The notes under the pieces were generated by a model. That model was not told the DNA's origin, did not search any database, and saw nothing but the letters and a program-made list of their open reading frames with translations. From the NCBI RefSeq assembly GCF_002909445.1, contig NZ_PPXC01000009.1:1-64000 (forward strand): 64,000 nucleotides of DNA, in the 5' to 3' direction. Source of the stretch: Arthrobacter glacialis (GTDB lineage: Bacteria; Actinomycetota; Actinomycetes; Actinomycetales; Micrococcaceae). Position 1 is the stretch's first letter; each line of letters starts with the position of its first letter. Position numbers and translations under genes: made by a program. Of this stretch, positions 41,619 to 50,857 are shown piece by piece.

Positions 41619-43211
41619 TTATTGCTCCGGCGCCTGGCCGGGAGTCGAGGACGGGGCTGGCGGCATGGCGCGTTGCGGCGGTGCTGCCACGTCGGCGTCG
41701 TCGAACCTGACATCGTCCTCGATATCGGATTCAGCCTCAGCGCCGGGGTCGGGCGCGGCGAAGGGCAACTCGATCGCCAGGGTTGCGCCGCCGCCAGGGG
41801 TCGTCTCCAGCCTCACGGTGCCAGCATGGGCCGCCACCAGGGCTGACACTATTGCCAGGCCCAAACCGCTGCCGCCGGTATTCCTGTCACGGGAAGAATC
41901 TGCGCGGTAGAAACGCTCAAAGACGCGGGGGGCCTCCTCGTCGGAGATTCCGGGGCCGTGGTCGCGAATCTTGATTACCGAGAACTTTTGCTCACCCTCC
42001 AGCCGGCTGCCCACCATGATCTCTATGGGGGAACCCTCAGGGGTGTAGCGCAGCGCATTGCCCATGAGGTTGGCCACCACCTGGCGCAGTTTGGCCTCGT
42101 CCCCCATGGTGGGTGCGGCAGAGCCAGGGCCACCATCAAGTCCGACGACGGTAAACGTCCTGTCGCGCGCCGCCGCCCGCGCGTCGAGCACGGCGTCATG
42201 GCCAATGATCAGCAGGTCAACGGGCTTGCGCTGCAGGGGCCGCTGCTCATCGATCCGGGCCAGCATGAGCAAGTCCTCGACCAACTCACCCATGCGCTTG
42301 GCTTCGCTTTCAATGCGGCCCATGGCCGTGCCCACATCCTCGGGCGTTTGCAGCGCCCCGTGGCGGTACAGCTCGGAGAAACCTCGGATGGTGACCAGAG
42401 GGGTGCGCAGTTCGTGGGAGGCGTCAGCCACAAAGCGGCGCATCTTTTTTTCGGAAGCGGTCTGGGCAGCAAAAGCATGCTCAATATGGGCCAACATGGC
42501 GTTCAAGGAACCGGACAGCCTGCCCACCTCTGTGGCCGGATTTTCAATGTCTACGCGGCGGGACAGATCGCCTGCCGCGATGGCCGCAGCAGTTTTCTCC
42601 ACCCTGCCCAGAGGCCTGAAGGATCTGGTGACAGTCCAGTAGGCAATCATGGTGCCCAGGGTGATGGTCAGTATTGCGACGCCGGCAATCACCACCGCCA
42701 GCCGCTCCATGGTGATGTTTAGGTTCTCATACGGGAGGCCCACCACCACATAGCCCAAATACTCGGGCCTGTTGTTGGTGGTGTCGGCCGGGCCAAAGCT
42801 GAACATCTGCGGGGCAATGACCTTGATGCGCCACGGTGCGCCGCCATCGCTGCTGGGCACCGTGAACGTTTGGCCGTTCAAGGCTGCTGCCTCGGCCGCG
42901 GAGTAATTGGGATAAACGGGCTTGTCTTTGCCGGAGCGGTTTTGGTCAGCCAGAGTTCCGTCCTGGTAGTGGAAGCCCACAAAGTAGTCAAAACTAAACG
43001 GCGTTTGTCCCGCGTTTTGTGAATCGACAGTGCCGTAAACAACGATGGATTTTTGTGAGGTTGTCAGCTGCGTGTCCATCTGGTCTTCCAGAAAAGAGTG
43101 CAGCAAAAGGAACGTTGTGACCCCCAGCGCCAACAGGGACAAACTCAACAGGGTACTGATGATGGCCACCAGCTGTGAGCGCAGGGAGGCGTTCTTCCAC
43201 AACGAAACCAA
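41619..43211 (-). CDS. Two-component sensor histidine kinase (HAMP, HisKA)
   Basis: The 530-residue kinase has TM1 (about 10-35), an extracytoplasmic sensor region (about 36-165), TM2 (VVIAGVAILTITLGTMIAYW), a HAMP linker (about 195-248), HisKA with the phospho-His in RFVADASHELRTPLVTIRGFSELYRHG, and HATPase_c with LMGNALRYTP, IRDHGPGISDEEAP and GGSGLGLAIVSALV. The tail is Pro/Ala-rich. It follows the response regulator after 5 bases. This is a TrcS/TcrY-like architecture, but the signal is unknown. Confidence 0.93.
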   Translation of the reverse strand: MVSLWKNASLRSQLVAIISTLLSLSLLALGVTTFLLLHSFLEDQMDTQLTTSQKSIVVYGTVDSQNAGQTPFSFDYFVGFHYQDGTLADQNRSGKDKPVYPNYSAAEAAALNGQTFTVPSSDGGAPWRIKVIAPQMFSFGPADTTNNRPEYLGYVVVGLPYENLNITMERLAVVIAGVAILTITLGTMIAYWTVTRSFRPLGRVEKTAAAIAAGDLSRRVDIENPATEVGRLSGSLNAMLAHIEHAFAAQTASEKKMRRFVADASHELRTPLVTIRGFSELYRHGALQTPEDVGTAMGRIESEAKRMGELVEDLLMLARIDEQRPLQRKPVDLLIIGHDAVLDARAAARDRTFTVVGLDGGPGSAAPTMGDEAKLRQVVANLMGNALRYTPEGSPIEIMVGSRLEGEQKFSVIKIRDHGPGISDEEAPRVFERFYRADSSRDRNTGGSGLGLAIVSALVAAHAGTVRLETTPGGGATLAIELPFAAPDPGAEAESDIEDDVRFDDADVAAPPQRAMPPAPSSTPGQAPEQ

Positions 43212-43216
43212 GGCGA

Positions 43217-43930
43217 TTAGCGCTTATCGGCCGTTCGCAGCACGTAGCCCACGCCGCGCTTGGTCTGGATCAGGGCAGGCAGCGAGGCGTCAGTGTCCAC
43301 CTTGCGGCGCAGGTAGGAGATGTAGGACTCCACAATGGAGGCATCGCCGTTAAAGTCGTATTCCCAAACGTGGTCAAGGATTTGGGCCTTGGACAGCACC
43401 CGGTTGGGGTTCAACATCAGGTAGCGCAACAGCTTGAACTCGGTGGGGGAGAGTTCCACGGTTTTGCCGGCGCGGCGCACCTCGTGGGCGTCGTCGTCGA
43501 GCTCCAGGTCGGCAACGCGCAGCACGGCGTCGTCGTCCTCCATGGGCTGGGTGCGGCGCAGTACGGCCCGAATGCGGGCCACCACCTCATCCAGGCTGAA
43601 CGGCTTGGTGACGTAGTCATCCCCGCCAACCGTCAGGCCGGTGACCTTGTCCTCGGTGTCATCCCGGGCCGTGAGAAACAGGACAGGGAAATGGCGTCCG
43701 GCGGCCCGCAAGCGGCGGGTCACCGTGAAGCCGTCCATGTCAGGAAGCATCACGTCCAGAACGGCAAGATCTGGGTTGTGCTCCTCAGCAGCTGCGAGGG
43801 CTTCACGGCCATTTGCAGCCGCAATCACCTCAAACCCGGCGAAACGCAGGGAGGTGGAGAGGAGTTCACGAATATTGGGCTCGTCGTCAACAACGAGCAA
43901 CTTAGCTTCTGGTCCGGTCTTCTTCACCAT
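43217..43930 (-). CDS. OmpR/PhoP-family response regulator
   Basis: The 237-residue protein has a receiver domain (Asp15/16, phospho-acceptor Asp59 in LAVLDVMLPDMDGF, TAR motif, Lys in YVTKPFSLDE) and a winged-helix Trans_reg_C domain (about 135-232; VELSPTEFKLLRYLMLNPNRVLSKAQILDHVW and VESYISYLRRKVD). It is the first gene of the two-component operon. A GGAATA/TATTCC inverted repeat lies 23 bases before its start and may be an autoregulatory site. Confidence 0.95.
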   Translation of the reverse strand: MVKKTGPEAKLLVVDDEPNIRELLSTSLRFAGFEVIAAANGREALAAAEEHNPDLAVLDVMLPDMDGFTVTRRLRAAGRHFPVLFLTARDDTEDKVTGLTVGGDDYVTKPFSLDEVVARIRAVLRRTQPMEDDDAVLRVADLELDDDAHEVRRAGKTVELSPTEFKLLRYLMLNPNRVLSKAQILDHVWEYDFNGDASIVESYISYLRRKVDTDASLPALIQTKRGVGYVLRTADKR

Positions 43931-43952
43931 TACAGTCTCCGACTATTGGCTG

Positions 43953-43971
43953 GGAATACTCTGGATATTCC
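43953..43971. promoter_or_regulatory. Inverted repeat before the OmpR-type regulator
   Basis: GGAATA-N7-TATTCC, perfect 6-bp arms, lies 23 bases upstream of the response-regulator start. It is a candidate autoregulatory site. Confidence 0.4.
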
Positions 43972-44120
43972 TTGGGTAAGTACTGTCAGCTTACGCCCAG
44001 TCAGCTCCCAGCTCTAGTCTCGATTCTTCACGTTGCATGGTTTCTGCCGGGTTCGACGCCGGTGCGGTGAAAGTCAGGTGCGGGGTCACCAACTGGTGGT
44101 ACTTTGACATGAGTCTACAA

Positions 44121-44142
44121 ATCTATGAATATAGATTCATAG
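44121..44142. promoter_or_regulatory. ArsR operator, site 1
   Basis: ATCTA-TGAATA-TAGAT at 44121-44136 overlaps a second palindrome, CTATGAAT-ATAG-ATTCATAG (44123-44142). It lies about 50 bases before the ArsR-type gene. The core ATCTA-N6-TAGAT recurs before the exporter gene. Confidence 0.6.
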
Positions 44143-44193
44143 GATATTGCCGGGCGGACGTGCCGCGGCCGATGAATGCGAAAGGGATCTGCC

Positions 44194-44505
44194 ATGGAGC
44201 CGGAACTGGTCTACAAGACGCTGGCGAATGCGACGAGGCGGCAGATTCTCCGGTGGCTCAAGAGTCCCGGCGAGCACTTCGACGAGCGCGAGTATCAGCG
44301 AAGGGGCCTTGAGTTCTCCTCCGGCGTGTGTGTCAGTGACATTGGCGCCAAGACTGGCCTGGCGCAGTCTGTCGTTTCCAGTTACCTGCAGGGCATGCAG
44401 AGGGCCGGGCTCCTAGAATCTGAGCGGATTGGCAAGTGGACGTACTACCGTCGCAACGAAAAGGCCATCCGTGAGTTTGTCGACTTTATGAGCGAAGAGC
44501 TCTAA
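44194..44505 (+). CDS. ArsR-family (winged HTH) regulator
   Basis: The 103-residue protein has a typical ArsR start (MEPELVYKTLANATRRQILRWLKS) and a DNA-binding helix region (VSDIGAKTGLAQSVVSSYLQGMQRAGLL) with the beta wing ESERIGKWTYYRRNE. Between them is a longer segment (EHFDEREYQRRGLEFSSGVC) that occurs in a subgroup paired with MFS exporters. A Cys is present but no classic metal CVC motif. ATG 44194 has AAGGGA 7 bases upstream. Two matching operator-like sites flank the gene, one before itself and one before the exporter. Confidence 0.88.
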   Translation: MEPELVYKTLANATRRQILRWLKSPGEHFDEREYQRRGLEFSSGVCVSDIGAKTGLAQSVVSSYLQGMQRAGLLESERIGKWTYYRRNEKAIREFVDFMSEEL

Positions 44506-44546
44506 GCGCCTGTGGCAACGATCAGTGTGGCAATTTAGCCAAACGC

Positions 44547-44562
44547 ATCTACATTATTAGAT
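44547..44562. promoter_or_regulatory. ArsR operator, site 2
   Basis: ATCTA-CATTAT-TAGAT shares both arms and the 6-base spacing with site 1 at 44121. It lies 50 bases before the MFS exporter start. Confidence 0.6.
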
Positions 44563-44611
44563 TTAACGAATTGAAAACAGGCTGTTGCATTCCAGCAGCG
44601 GAGAGGCACGA

Positions 44612-45787
44612 ATGAAGAGCAGCAGTTCGCCATTAATTGCCGTGTTGGCACTGGGCGTGTTTGGCATCATCACCACCGAAATAGGGATCGTGGGTGTTCT
44701 TCCGCTGGTGGGTGAACGGTTTGGCGTTTCGACGGCGGACGCGGGGTGGTTGGTCAGCATTTTCGCCCTGGTGGTGGCCGTTTGTGGCCCGTTCACCATT
44801 TTGTTGACCTCCGGCATGAACCGCAAGTGGGTGCTGCTGGGGTCCATTGGCGTCTTCGCCGTGGCCAACCTTGTGTACGCGTTCGCCACTGATTTCGGCT
44901 GGATGCTGGCCTTCCGCGTCATCCCTGCCATTGTCCATCCGGTGTTCTTCGCCGTAGCCCTCACAACCGCCGCACGAATGGTTCCAGCTCACGAGGCTGG
45001 CAAGGCTGCGACGAGGATCTTTGCCGGTGTCACGGTGGGATTCGCTCTGGGTGTTCCCTTGACGGCGTACCTGGGCTCGCAGTTTTCCTTAGAAGCCGCG
45101 TTTCTCTTCGGCAGCCTGGTGAATCTTGGGGCCTTTGTGGGGATATGGAAATGGCTACCGTCAATGCCCGCCGAGCGGCGCATCTCTTATAGCGGCCAAC
45201 TGGGCATTCTGCGGAAGCCCCTGCTCTGGCTGAATCTGGGTTCCATTGTCCTCATCTTTGCGGCCATGTTCTCCACCTACAGCTACTTTGCCGACTATCT
45301 GGGCCAAGTGGCGAAGATGGACGGGACGTGGGTGAGCGCACTGCTTGTGGCCTTTGGCGTTGTCATGATCTTTGGCAACTCAATCTTTGGTTTCTTACTC
45401 CAGCGCAATGTGGTCCGCACGGTGGTGGCATTCCCGCTGGTCTATGTTGGCGCCTATGCCCTGGTTTTCGCTGCAGGCCCGTACCAGATACCAATGGTTG
45501 CGGCGGTCCTGGTGTGGGGCTTGGTCCACTCGGGCGGGTTGATTGTGAGCCAGCGGTGGGTTGGTCTCGATACTGCTGACGCCCCTGACTTTGGCAACAG
45601 CCTCTTCATCTCCTTTTCCAATCTTGGCATCACAGTGGGTGCGGCGCTGGGTGGCTGGTCCATCTCGACGGCGGGCATCCGCCAGCTGCCGTGGACGGGC
45701 GCCATTTTGGCGGGGTTGGCCCTGGCCGCTATCGCTGTGCGCGTGTTCCTGCTGCGCCGTGCGGAACTCAAGGTCCTGGTGGCATGA
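44612..45787 (+). CDS. MFS exporter, DHA1-like (12 TMS)
   Basis: The 391-residue protein has about twelve spans. Landmarks: IITTEIGIVGVLPLVGERFGVSTADAGWLVSIFALVVAV in TM1-2, GPFTILLTSGMNRKWVLLG (motif A-like), and FAGVTVGFALGVPLTAYLG (motif C). This pattern is typical of the AraJ/YdhP-type DHA1 subgroup, which exports arabinose-like sugars, purines or drugs. ATG 44612 has AGAGG 6 bases upstream. An ArsR-type regulator and a shared operator lie just upstream, so induction by the exported compound is likely. Confidence 0.9.
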   Translation: MKSSSSPLIAVLALGVFGIITTEIGIVGVLPLVGERFGVSTADAGWLVSIFALVVAVCGPFTILLTSGMNRKWVLLGSIGVFAVANLVYAFATDFGWMLAFRVIPAIVHPVFFAVALTTAARMVPAHEAGKAATRIFAGVTVGFALGVPLTAYLGSQFSLEAAFLFGSLVNLGAFVGIWKWLPSMPAERRISYSGQLGILRKPLLWLNLGSIVLIFAAMFSTYSYFADYLGQVAKMDGTWVSALLVAFGVVMIFGNSIFGFLLQRNVVRTVVAFPLVYVGAYALVFAAGPYQIPMVAAVLVWGLVHSGGLIVSQRWVGLDTADAPDFGNSLFISFSNLGITVGAALGGWSISTAGIRQLPWTGAILAGLALAAIAVRVFLLRRAELKVLVA

Positions 45788-46108
45788 GGTGATGATAGGT
45801 ATCGAGAAGATGGCCAACAATCCCCTCCGACACCCTTCAGTGTTCCGCCATAACCGCCGACAGTGAATATCCGCCGACTGCCGAAGCGGCAGCTTTCGGG
45901 ACAGTTTCACCGTTTCCTGGTCGGGTCAGGCACATTCGGGGGCAGTCCAGCCGTTCTTGGGCGCAGCGGGCACTGCCGTTGCTTCTCTTTCCGAGCGACG
46001 CAGGAGGGCTTCGACATCTAGACCGGAGCCGGGTCGCTTCTGCTACATTAAGCATGTTCTGACGGAATGTGCGAGGCCGCACGAGTCTAAATCCGTCACC
46101 GATGACTT
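45788..46108. other. Intergenic, no gene recognised
   Basis: I see no family-like frame. The promoter of the surface-protein gene probably lies near the right end, but no convincing -35/-10 pair is visible. Confidence 0.5.
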
Positions 46109-47386
46109 ATGGGGATCACATTGAGAAAATACCTGCCCGCCGTTGGAGTTGCCGCTATGGTGGCTGTCCTGGCCTTCGGAGGTACAACTGCCTCGCAAGC
46201 AGATATGGTCGACGGCGGTGGCGGCGGCTACGGTGCCTGGCAGCTTGCGGGTCAGGCCCCTGCCTACACGGGCTCCGTGCAACTGGGTGGCGGATTCCCG
46301 CAAACCACCTTCGCCGCATCGTCTCGGCTGGTCACCACCCAAACAGGTGCATCAACATACCTGCCGGCCGGCAGCGCCCCTGGCCTCGTGTTTGGATCAA
46401 GCCAGGATCAGGGCTACATCAACCAGCGTCCGCTTCAGGACACTCCCACAGGACCTGGCACCACCACATATGCCTTTGATGCGCCGACACCGGCCAGCGC
46501 ATGGGGTTTTGTGCTGGGTGATATCGATGCCGACAAGGCCGTAGTCTCGGCCCTAGACGCCGCCGGCCAGCCAGTCCCCGTCGCTGACCTTGGCTTCCAG
46601 GGCGTTTTCAACTACTGCGATGCCCCTACCCCGCGGTCTTGTACCGGAGACCTTGTCGACGGCGTGCGTCAATTTGATCTGCCGACCTGGGATGCTGCCA
46701 CTGGCACGTTGCTGGGCAGCGGTTTCGGAGTCAACCAAGACACCTCAGGTGCCTCCGGTTGGTTCATGCCACGAGTACCACTCACCAGCCTGACCGTGAC
46801 CTATACGAGAACCACCGGCTTGCCGACCTACCAAACCTGGTTTGCAACAGTGGCTCATGACATTTCCGGATCAGTGTCCGGTTGCACCTTGCCGGGGGTT
46901 GCTGTGGACCTCAAGGATGCCGCCAACACAGTTGTCGCTTCCACCATCACCGACTCGCTCGGGACCTATTCGTTCACCAACTTCCTGGCCATCGATTCCT
47001 ATACAGTTTCGGCAACAGCCGCCGAAGGCTGTGAACTGGTGGGCGATGCGAACCAAACCGTTGATCTCAGCCAAGGCGACGTCACCGGCGTGGACTTTGA
47101 CCAAGCAACAATCCCCACCCCGACGGTTGACCCCACCATTGATCCGACAGTTGATCCGACCGTGGACCCCACGGTTGATCCCACAGTGGATCCGACAGTG
47201 GACCCCATAGTTAGCCCGACGGTAGCGCCAGCAGTCACCCCAACGCAGCAAGCGACGAATTCTGCCAAGGCCCTGGCTTCAACCGGATTTACCGGAGCAA
47301 ATTCGCCTCTGGTGGTGGGTGGCGCGCTGCTGCTCGGCTGTGGGTTTGCCGTAATGGCTACAACTCGGCGCCGGCACAAGCACTAG
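46109..47386 (+). CDS. LAxTG-anchored surface protein with (PTVD)n wall spacer
   Basis: The 425-residue protein has a Sec signal peptide (LRKYLPAVGVAAMVAVLAFGG, cleavage near ASQA), a large beta-rich domain (about 30-245), a SdrD-B/carboxypeptidase-regulatory-like domain (about 248-330; ISGSVSGCTLPGVAVDLKDAANTVVASTITDSLGTYSFTNF), a run of PTVD repeats (338-369), then LASTGF, a hydrophobic span and the basic tail RRRHKH. The LAxTG motif is the substrate type of class E sortases. No sortase gene is here. ATG 46109 is used; TTG 46121 with GGGGA 5 bases upstream is an alternative. The binding target is unknown. Confidence 0.87.
   Translation: MGITLRKYLPAVGVAAMVAVLAFGGTTASQADMVDGGGGGYGAWQLAGQAPAYTGSVQLGGGFPQTTFAASSRLVTTQTGASTYLPAGSAPGLVFGSSQDQGYINQRPLQDTPTGPGTTTYAFDAPTPASAWGFVLGDIDADKAVVSALDAAGQPVPVADLGFQGVFNYCDAPTPRSCTGDLVDGVRQFDLPTWDAATGTLLGSGFGVNQDTSGASGWFMPRVPLTSLTVTYTRTTGLPTYQTWFATVAHDISGSVSGCTLPGVAVDLKDAANTVVASTITDSLGTYSFTNFLAIDSYTVSATAAEGCELVGDANQTVDLSQGDVTGVDFDQATIPTPTVDPTIDPTVDPTVDPTVDPTVDPTVDPIVSPTVAPAVTPTQQATNSAKALASTGFTGANSPLVVGGALLLGCGFAVMATTRRRHKH
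47120..47215 (+). repeat. 12-bp coding repeats, (PTVD)8 wall spacer
   Basis: Eight consecutive 12-base units encode PTVD or close variants (PTID, PIVS). The nucleotide copies differ at third positions. The repeat lies just before the LAxTG anchor and probably spans the cell wall. Confidence 0.9.
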
Positions 47387-47513
47387 CCTCGATAGTTCTT
47401 CCGGGCGGGCGAACCAACGGTCAGAAACGCCGTGAGGCACACGAAGATGGGTCCACGGCACCCCTGTCAGTGGGCGCCAGGCCTGCCCACAACCCTGAGG
47501 GATACCTTCGAGG

Positions 47514-48950
47514 CTATGGGGGGCACAGCTCGCCCGCCGCCAGGGCCGCCAACGCCGGGGCGCCGGTCCATGACTGGCCCGCCGCGGCCAACGCGTCGGT
47601 CAGCGCGGCGGCGTGCCCCCTGACAAGTGCCGGCTCGGTGATGGTGCGGAGCTCGTATGGATCGGCCACCAAGTCATAAAGCGCCGTGGACAGGCCGGAT
47701 GCCGGATGAAAAGTGGCAATGAACTTCGCCGTGGCCGTTCGCAGGCCCCGCACATCTACGTCGTGCCGGTCGCGGGGGTAGTAAAAGTACAGGGCCGACG
47801 GCGTACCCAGCTCGGGTGAGCCGTCCGCCGTCGCGCCGGGGTGGTTGCCGGCCGCGTCGGCGAGGAGCGCCGCGGAGACATCCCGGCCCTGCATGGGTGC
47901 GGGAACGTCAAAGCCCAGGAGCCCCAACAGTGTGGGTGCGATGTCCACGCTGGAAAGCCCCGCAGCCGTGGCAGGGTTGAGCCGCCCGGGCCAGCGCAGC
48001 ACAAACGGGATCCGCATGGACTCCTCAAAGGGCACGTTCTTGTACAGCAGTCCGTGGCTACCCATTTGCTGGCCGTGGTCGGAGGTGAAAATGACCAGCG
48101 TATTGTCGGCAAGGCCCAGGGAGTCCAGGGCTTCCAGCAACCGCCCCACTTGGGCATCAATGGCGCCGACAGCGGCATAGTACAAGGGAGCGATGGCCGC
48201 CGCCTCGCGCCCCGCATCGGATTTCAGCACAACATTGGGTCGGGTGAGCAGTTCCGCGGCAGCAAGCTTGCCGTAGCTGCGCTCAAAGTCCGGGGGCAGC
48301 TGGTCAAAGGGCTGGTGCGGTGGGTTCCACGAGAGAGCCAGGGCGAAGGGCGTGCCGGCGCGGGCGGCACCGGCGGCCCGTTCCAGAAATTCCACCGCAA
48401 CGTCCGTCTCATGGGCGGCCGACCATCCGGCGACGTTGACGCGTTGGTGCCGTCCGGCGTCGCCCGTCCAATAGTGCGGGCTCAGATGGGCATCATTGCA
48501 GCCGTACGAGTACCAAAAGTCAAAGCCATGGCGCCGGTCAAGGGGCGAGTACGCATCCCAATAGCGGCCGTCCCCGAGGACGCCGGCACCGTGGATGGCG
48601 TCCTCGGGGACGGGTGCCTCCAAATGCCATTTGCCGATGTATCCGGTCTTGTAGCCGGCATCCCTCAGTGCGGCAGCCCAGGACGGCGCATCGGGACGCA
48701 ATCCCACACCCCACCCGGCGGTTTCGGAGTTCACATTGTGGGTGACCCCGTTGGCGTCCGGGTACTGCCCGCTCATCATCATGGCCCGGTGCGGGCTGCA
48801 CACGGGGTAGTTGCTGACGGCGTTCGCCAAAGAGACTCCGCTGGCCGCCAAGGAATCCAAAAACGGGGTGGAAACAGGGTCGCCGCCCGGCTCCAGGCAC
48901 ATGGCCCGGAACTGGTCGGCGACAATGAACAGCAGGTTCGGAGCTGGCAT
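47514..48950 (-). CDS. Formylglycine-type sulfatase 1
   Basis: The 478-residue enzyme is a type I sulfatase. Cys51 in NYPVCSPHRAMMMSGQ fits the CxPxR sequence converted to formylglycine. Metal and sulfate residues are suggested by LLFIVADQFRA (VADQ variant of the usual DD), GKWHLEA and FTSDHGQQMGSHGLLYKN. No signal peptide is present, so it should be cytoplasmic. ATG 48950 overlaps the permease stop (TAATG), placing it last in the importer operon. It probably removes sulfate from imported sugars. The formylglycine-generating enzyme is not in the window. Confidence 0.9.
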   Translation of the reverse strand: MPAPNLLFIVADQFRAMCLEPGGDPVSTPFLDSLAASGVSLANAVSNYPVCSPHRAMMMSGQYPDANGVTHNVNSETAGWGVGLRPDAPSWAAALRDAGYKTGYIGKWHLEAPVPEDAIHGAGVLGDGRYWDAYSPLDRRHGFDFWYSYGCNDAHLSPHYWTGDAGRHQRVNVAGWSAAHETDVAVEFLERAAGAARAGTPFALALSWNPPHQPFDQLPPDFERSYGKLAAAELLTRPNVVLKSDAGREAAAIAPLYYAAVGAIDAQVGRLLEALDSLGLADNTLVIFTSDHGQQMGSHGLLYKNVPFEESMRIPFVLRWPGRLNPATAAGLSSVDIAPTLLGLLGFDVPAPMQGRDVSAALLADAAGNHPGATADGSPELGTPSALYFYYPRDRHDVDVRGLRTATAKFIATFHPASGLSTALYDLVADPYELRTITEPALVRGHAAALTDALAAAGQSWTGAPALAALAAGELCPP

Positions 48951-49882
48951 TATTTGCCCATGCCCAGGGTCAGCCCCTCGGTCAGACGGCGGCCCAGCCA
49001 GACATAAATGATGAGCATGGGCAGGACCACAATGCACAGACCCGCAAAGAGCCCGCCCCAGTCGGCGCCGGAGTAGGTCTGCTGCTGCACAAAGGAGATC
49101 AAGGCAACCGGCAGCGTGTACTTTTCGGTGGACTGGATCAAGGTCAGGGCCAGCAGTGTCTCATTCCAGTGCGCCACCACTTGCAGGACAAACGCCGTCA
49201 GGATGCCGCCCTTGGCCAGCGGGAGCGTGATCTGGACAAAGGTGCGCAAGGCGGATGCGCCGTCGAGCGCGGCAGCCTCCTCCATTTCCAGCGGAAGGCT
49301 GCGGAAGAATGCCGTCAGCAAGAACACCGTGAACGGCATGGACATGGCGATGTAGACCAGGTTCAGGCCAATCAGGCTGTCCGTCAAGTTCACCTCGTTG
49401 AGCATGATGAACAAGGGGATGAGGATGACCTGCGCCGGGATGCCCAGGCCCAGGATGAAGTACAGGCTCAAGCCACCGGTCAGGCGGCTTTCCACCCGGC
49501 TCAAGTAGTATGCGGCCGGCGCGGCGATGGCCACCGTCAAAAATGACGAGATGCCCGTGGTAACCACGCTGTTGAAGGTTGCCGTGGCGAAGTCGCTGAC
49601 GGTCCAGGCCCGAACAAAGTTAGAGAAGTCGAACGTGGCCGGCATGCCCCATGGGTCGCTGAGGATGGCCCGGGTGTCACGGAAGGCCTGCAGGACCATC
49701 CACGCCAACATGGCGATGCTGATGACCACCACGGCCCACAGCACGAACACGCCAATGCTGCGGATGACGTTGTTCTCCGCGCGCAGTGCCGGGCTGACGC
49801 CGCGGTGGTTCCTGGCCCGGGGTTTGGCAGGTTTGGCCGGCTCGGGTGGTGTTTTTGTTGTGGGTGCGGTGAGGGTGCTCAT
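48950..49882 (-). CDS. Carbohydrate ABC transporter permease, MalG type
   Basis: The 310-residue permease has a long basic N-terminus and six spans. The EAA motif is visible as EMEEAAALDGASALRTFVQITLPLAKGGIL. This is the MalG/UgpE type of the CUT1 sugar importer family. It is the third gene after the binding protein and the MalF-type permease, and the sulfatase is the fourth. No ATPase is encoded in the locus, so a shared MsiK-type ATPase elsewhere probably powers it, as is common in actinobacteria. Confidence 0.93.
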   Translation of the reverse strand: MSTLTAPTTKTPPEPAKPAKPRARNHRGVSPALRAENNVIRSIGVFVLWAVVVISIAMLAWMVLQAFRDTRAILSDPWGMPATFDFSNFVRAWTVSDFATATFNSVVTTGISSFLTVAIAAPAAYYLSRVESRLTGGLSLYFILGLGIPAQVILIPLFIMLNEVNLTDSLIGLNLVYIAMSMPFTVFLLTAFFRSLPLEMEEAAALDGASALRTFVQITLPLAKGGILTAFVLQVVAHWNETLLALTLIQSTEKYTLPVALISFVQQQTYSGADWGGLFAGLCIVVLPMLIIYVWLGRRLTEGLTLGMGK

Positions 49883-49891
49883 GGGGATTCC

Positions 49892-50857
49892 TTAGAATTC
49901 AACGGCGTCACGGCGCATGGCGCGGCGCAGTAGGACGACAAGTACCGAGACCAAGGCAAGCGAGATGATCGCCGACGCCGTGGCGGCACCGTAAGCGGGC
50001 GTGGACTGGCCGGAGAACGCTGTGACGTAGGTGTACACGGCCGTGGTCCAGCTTTGCGTGGGCGGAATGCCGGCGCCGCTGCTGCCACCAAAGACCCAAA
50101 TGATTTCAAAGATCTTGATGGAGGAGATGGTCCAGAGCACGGCGCAGGTGCCGAAAACATCCCAAGTCAGGGGCAGGATCACATAGCGCAGGCGTTGGAA
50201 GGCCGTTGCCCCGGCCAGGGCACAGTCCTCGTAGAAGTACGGCGGAATCCTGTCCACCCCGGCCATCAAGATGGTGGTGAAATAACCGGTGGTGGTGGCC
50301 ACCAGGGTCGCCATGATGAGCGGGAAAATGTTCTCCTGCGCCAGCCACGCCGGTGGCTCCGTGATGCCCAAGGGCTTGAGTAGGGTGTTGACCATGCCGC
50401 CGGGGTTGAAGATGAAGCCGGCCAATACGCCAAAGACCAGGGCGTTGATCAGGTGCGGGAAGAAGATGACATTGCGGACCATCTTTTTCCCAGCCATGTC
50501 CCGCAGCACCAGGGTCATGGCAAACGCCAGGATGAAGATCGCGGCGCCCACCACAAACAGCAGCAACAAGGTGTTGCCAAAGGACTTCAGGAAAAGGTCG
50601 TCCTTGAATACCCGCGCGTAGTTTTGCAGGCCCACAAACTTCATGGGACCGGATCCGGCCCACACATGCAGGCTGATCCAGGCGGCACCAATGGCCGGAA
50701 CAATGAACAGGACTGTGTAAAAGATGAAGGCGGGGCCCACAAAGGGCATTAGAAGCTTGCGGCGTTGCCGGTCTATGCTGCCGCCCTGGCCCTGCTTCTG
50801 CTTTTTTGCAGGAGCAGGGGAGTCGGTAGCTGCGCGGCGTCCAATGGTGGTGGACAT
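49892..50857 (-). CDS. Carbohydrate ABC transporter permease, MalF type
   Basis: The 321-residue permease has a basic N-terminus (MSTTIGRRAATDSPAPAKK) and six spans; the EAA loop reads FYEDCALAGATAFQRLRYVILPLTWDVFG. It is the MalF/UgpA type partner of the following permease. The genes are 9 bases apart. CUT1 importers take up oligosaccharides, fitting products of the PL8 lyase. Confidence 0.93.
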   Translation of the reverse strand: MSTTIGRRAATDSPAPAKKQKQGQGGSIDRQRRKLLMPFVGPAFIFYTVLFIVPAIGAAWISLHVWAGSGPMKFVGLQNYARVFKDDLFLKSFGNTLLLLFVVGAAIFILAFAMTLVLRDMAGKKMVRNVIFFPHLINALVFGVLAGFIFNPGGMVNTLLKPLGITEPPAWLAQENIFPLIMATLVATTTGYFTTILMAGVDRIPPYFYEDCALAGATAFQRLRYVILPLTWDVFGTCAVLWTISSIKIFEIIWVFGGSSGAGIPPTQSWTTAVYTYVTAFSGQSTPAYGAATASAIISLALVSVLVVLLRRAMRRDAVEF

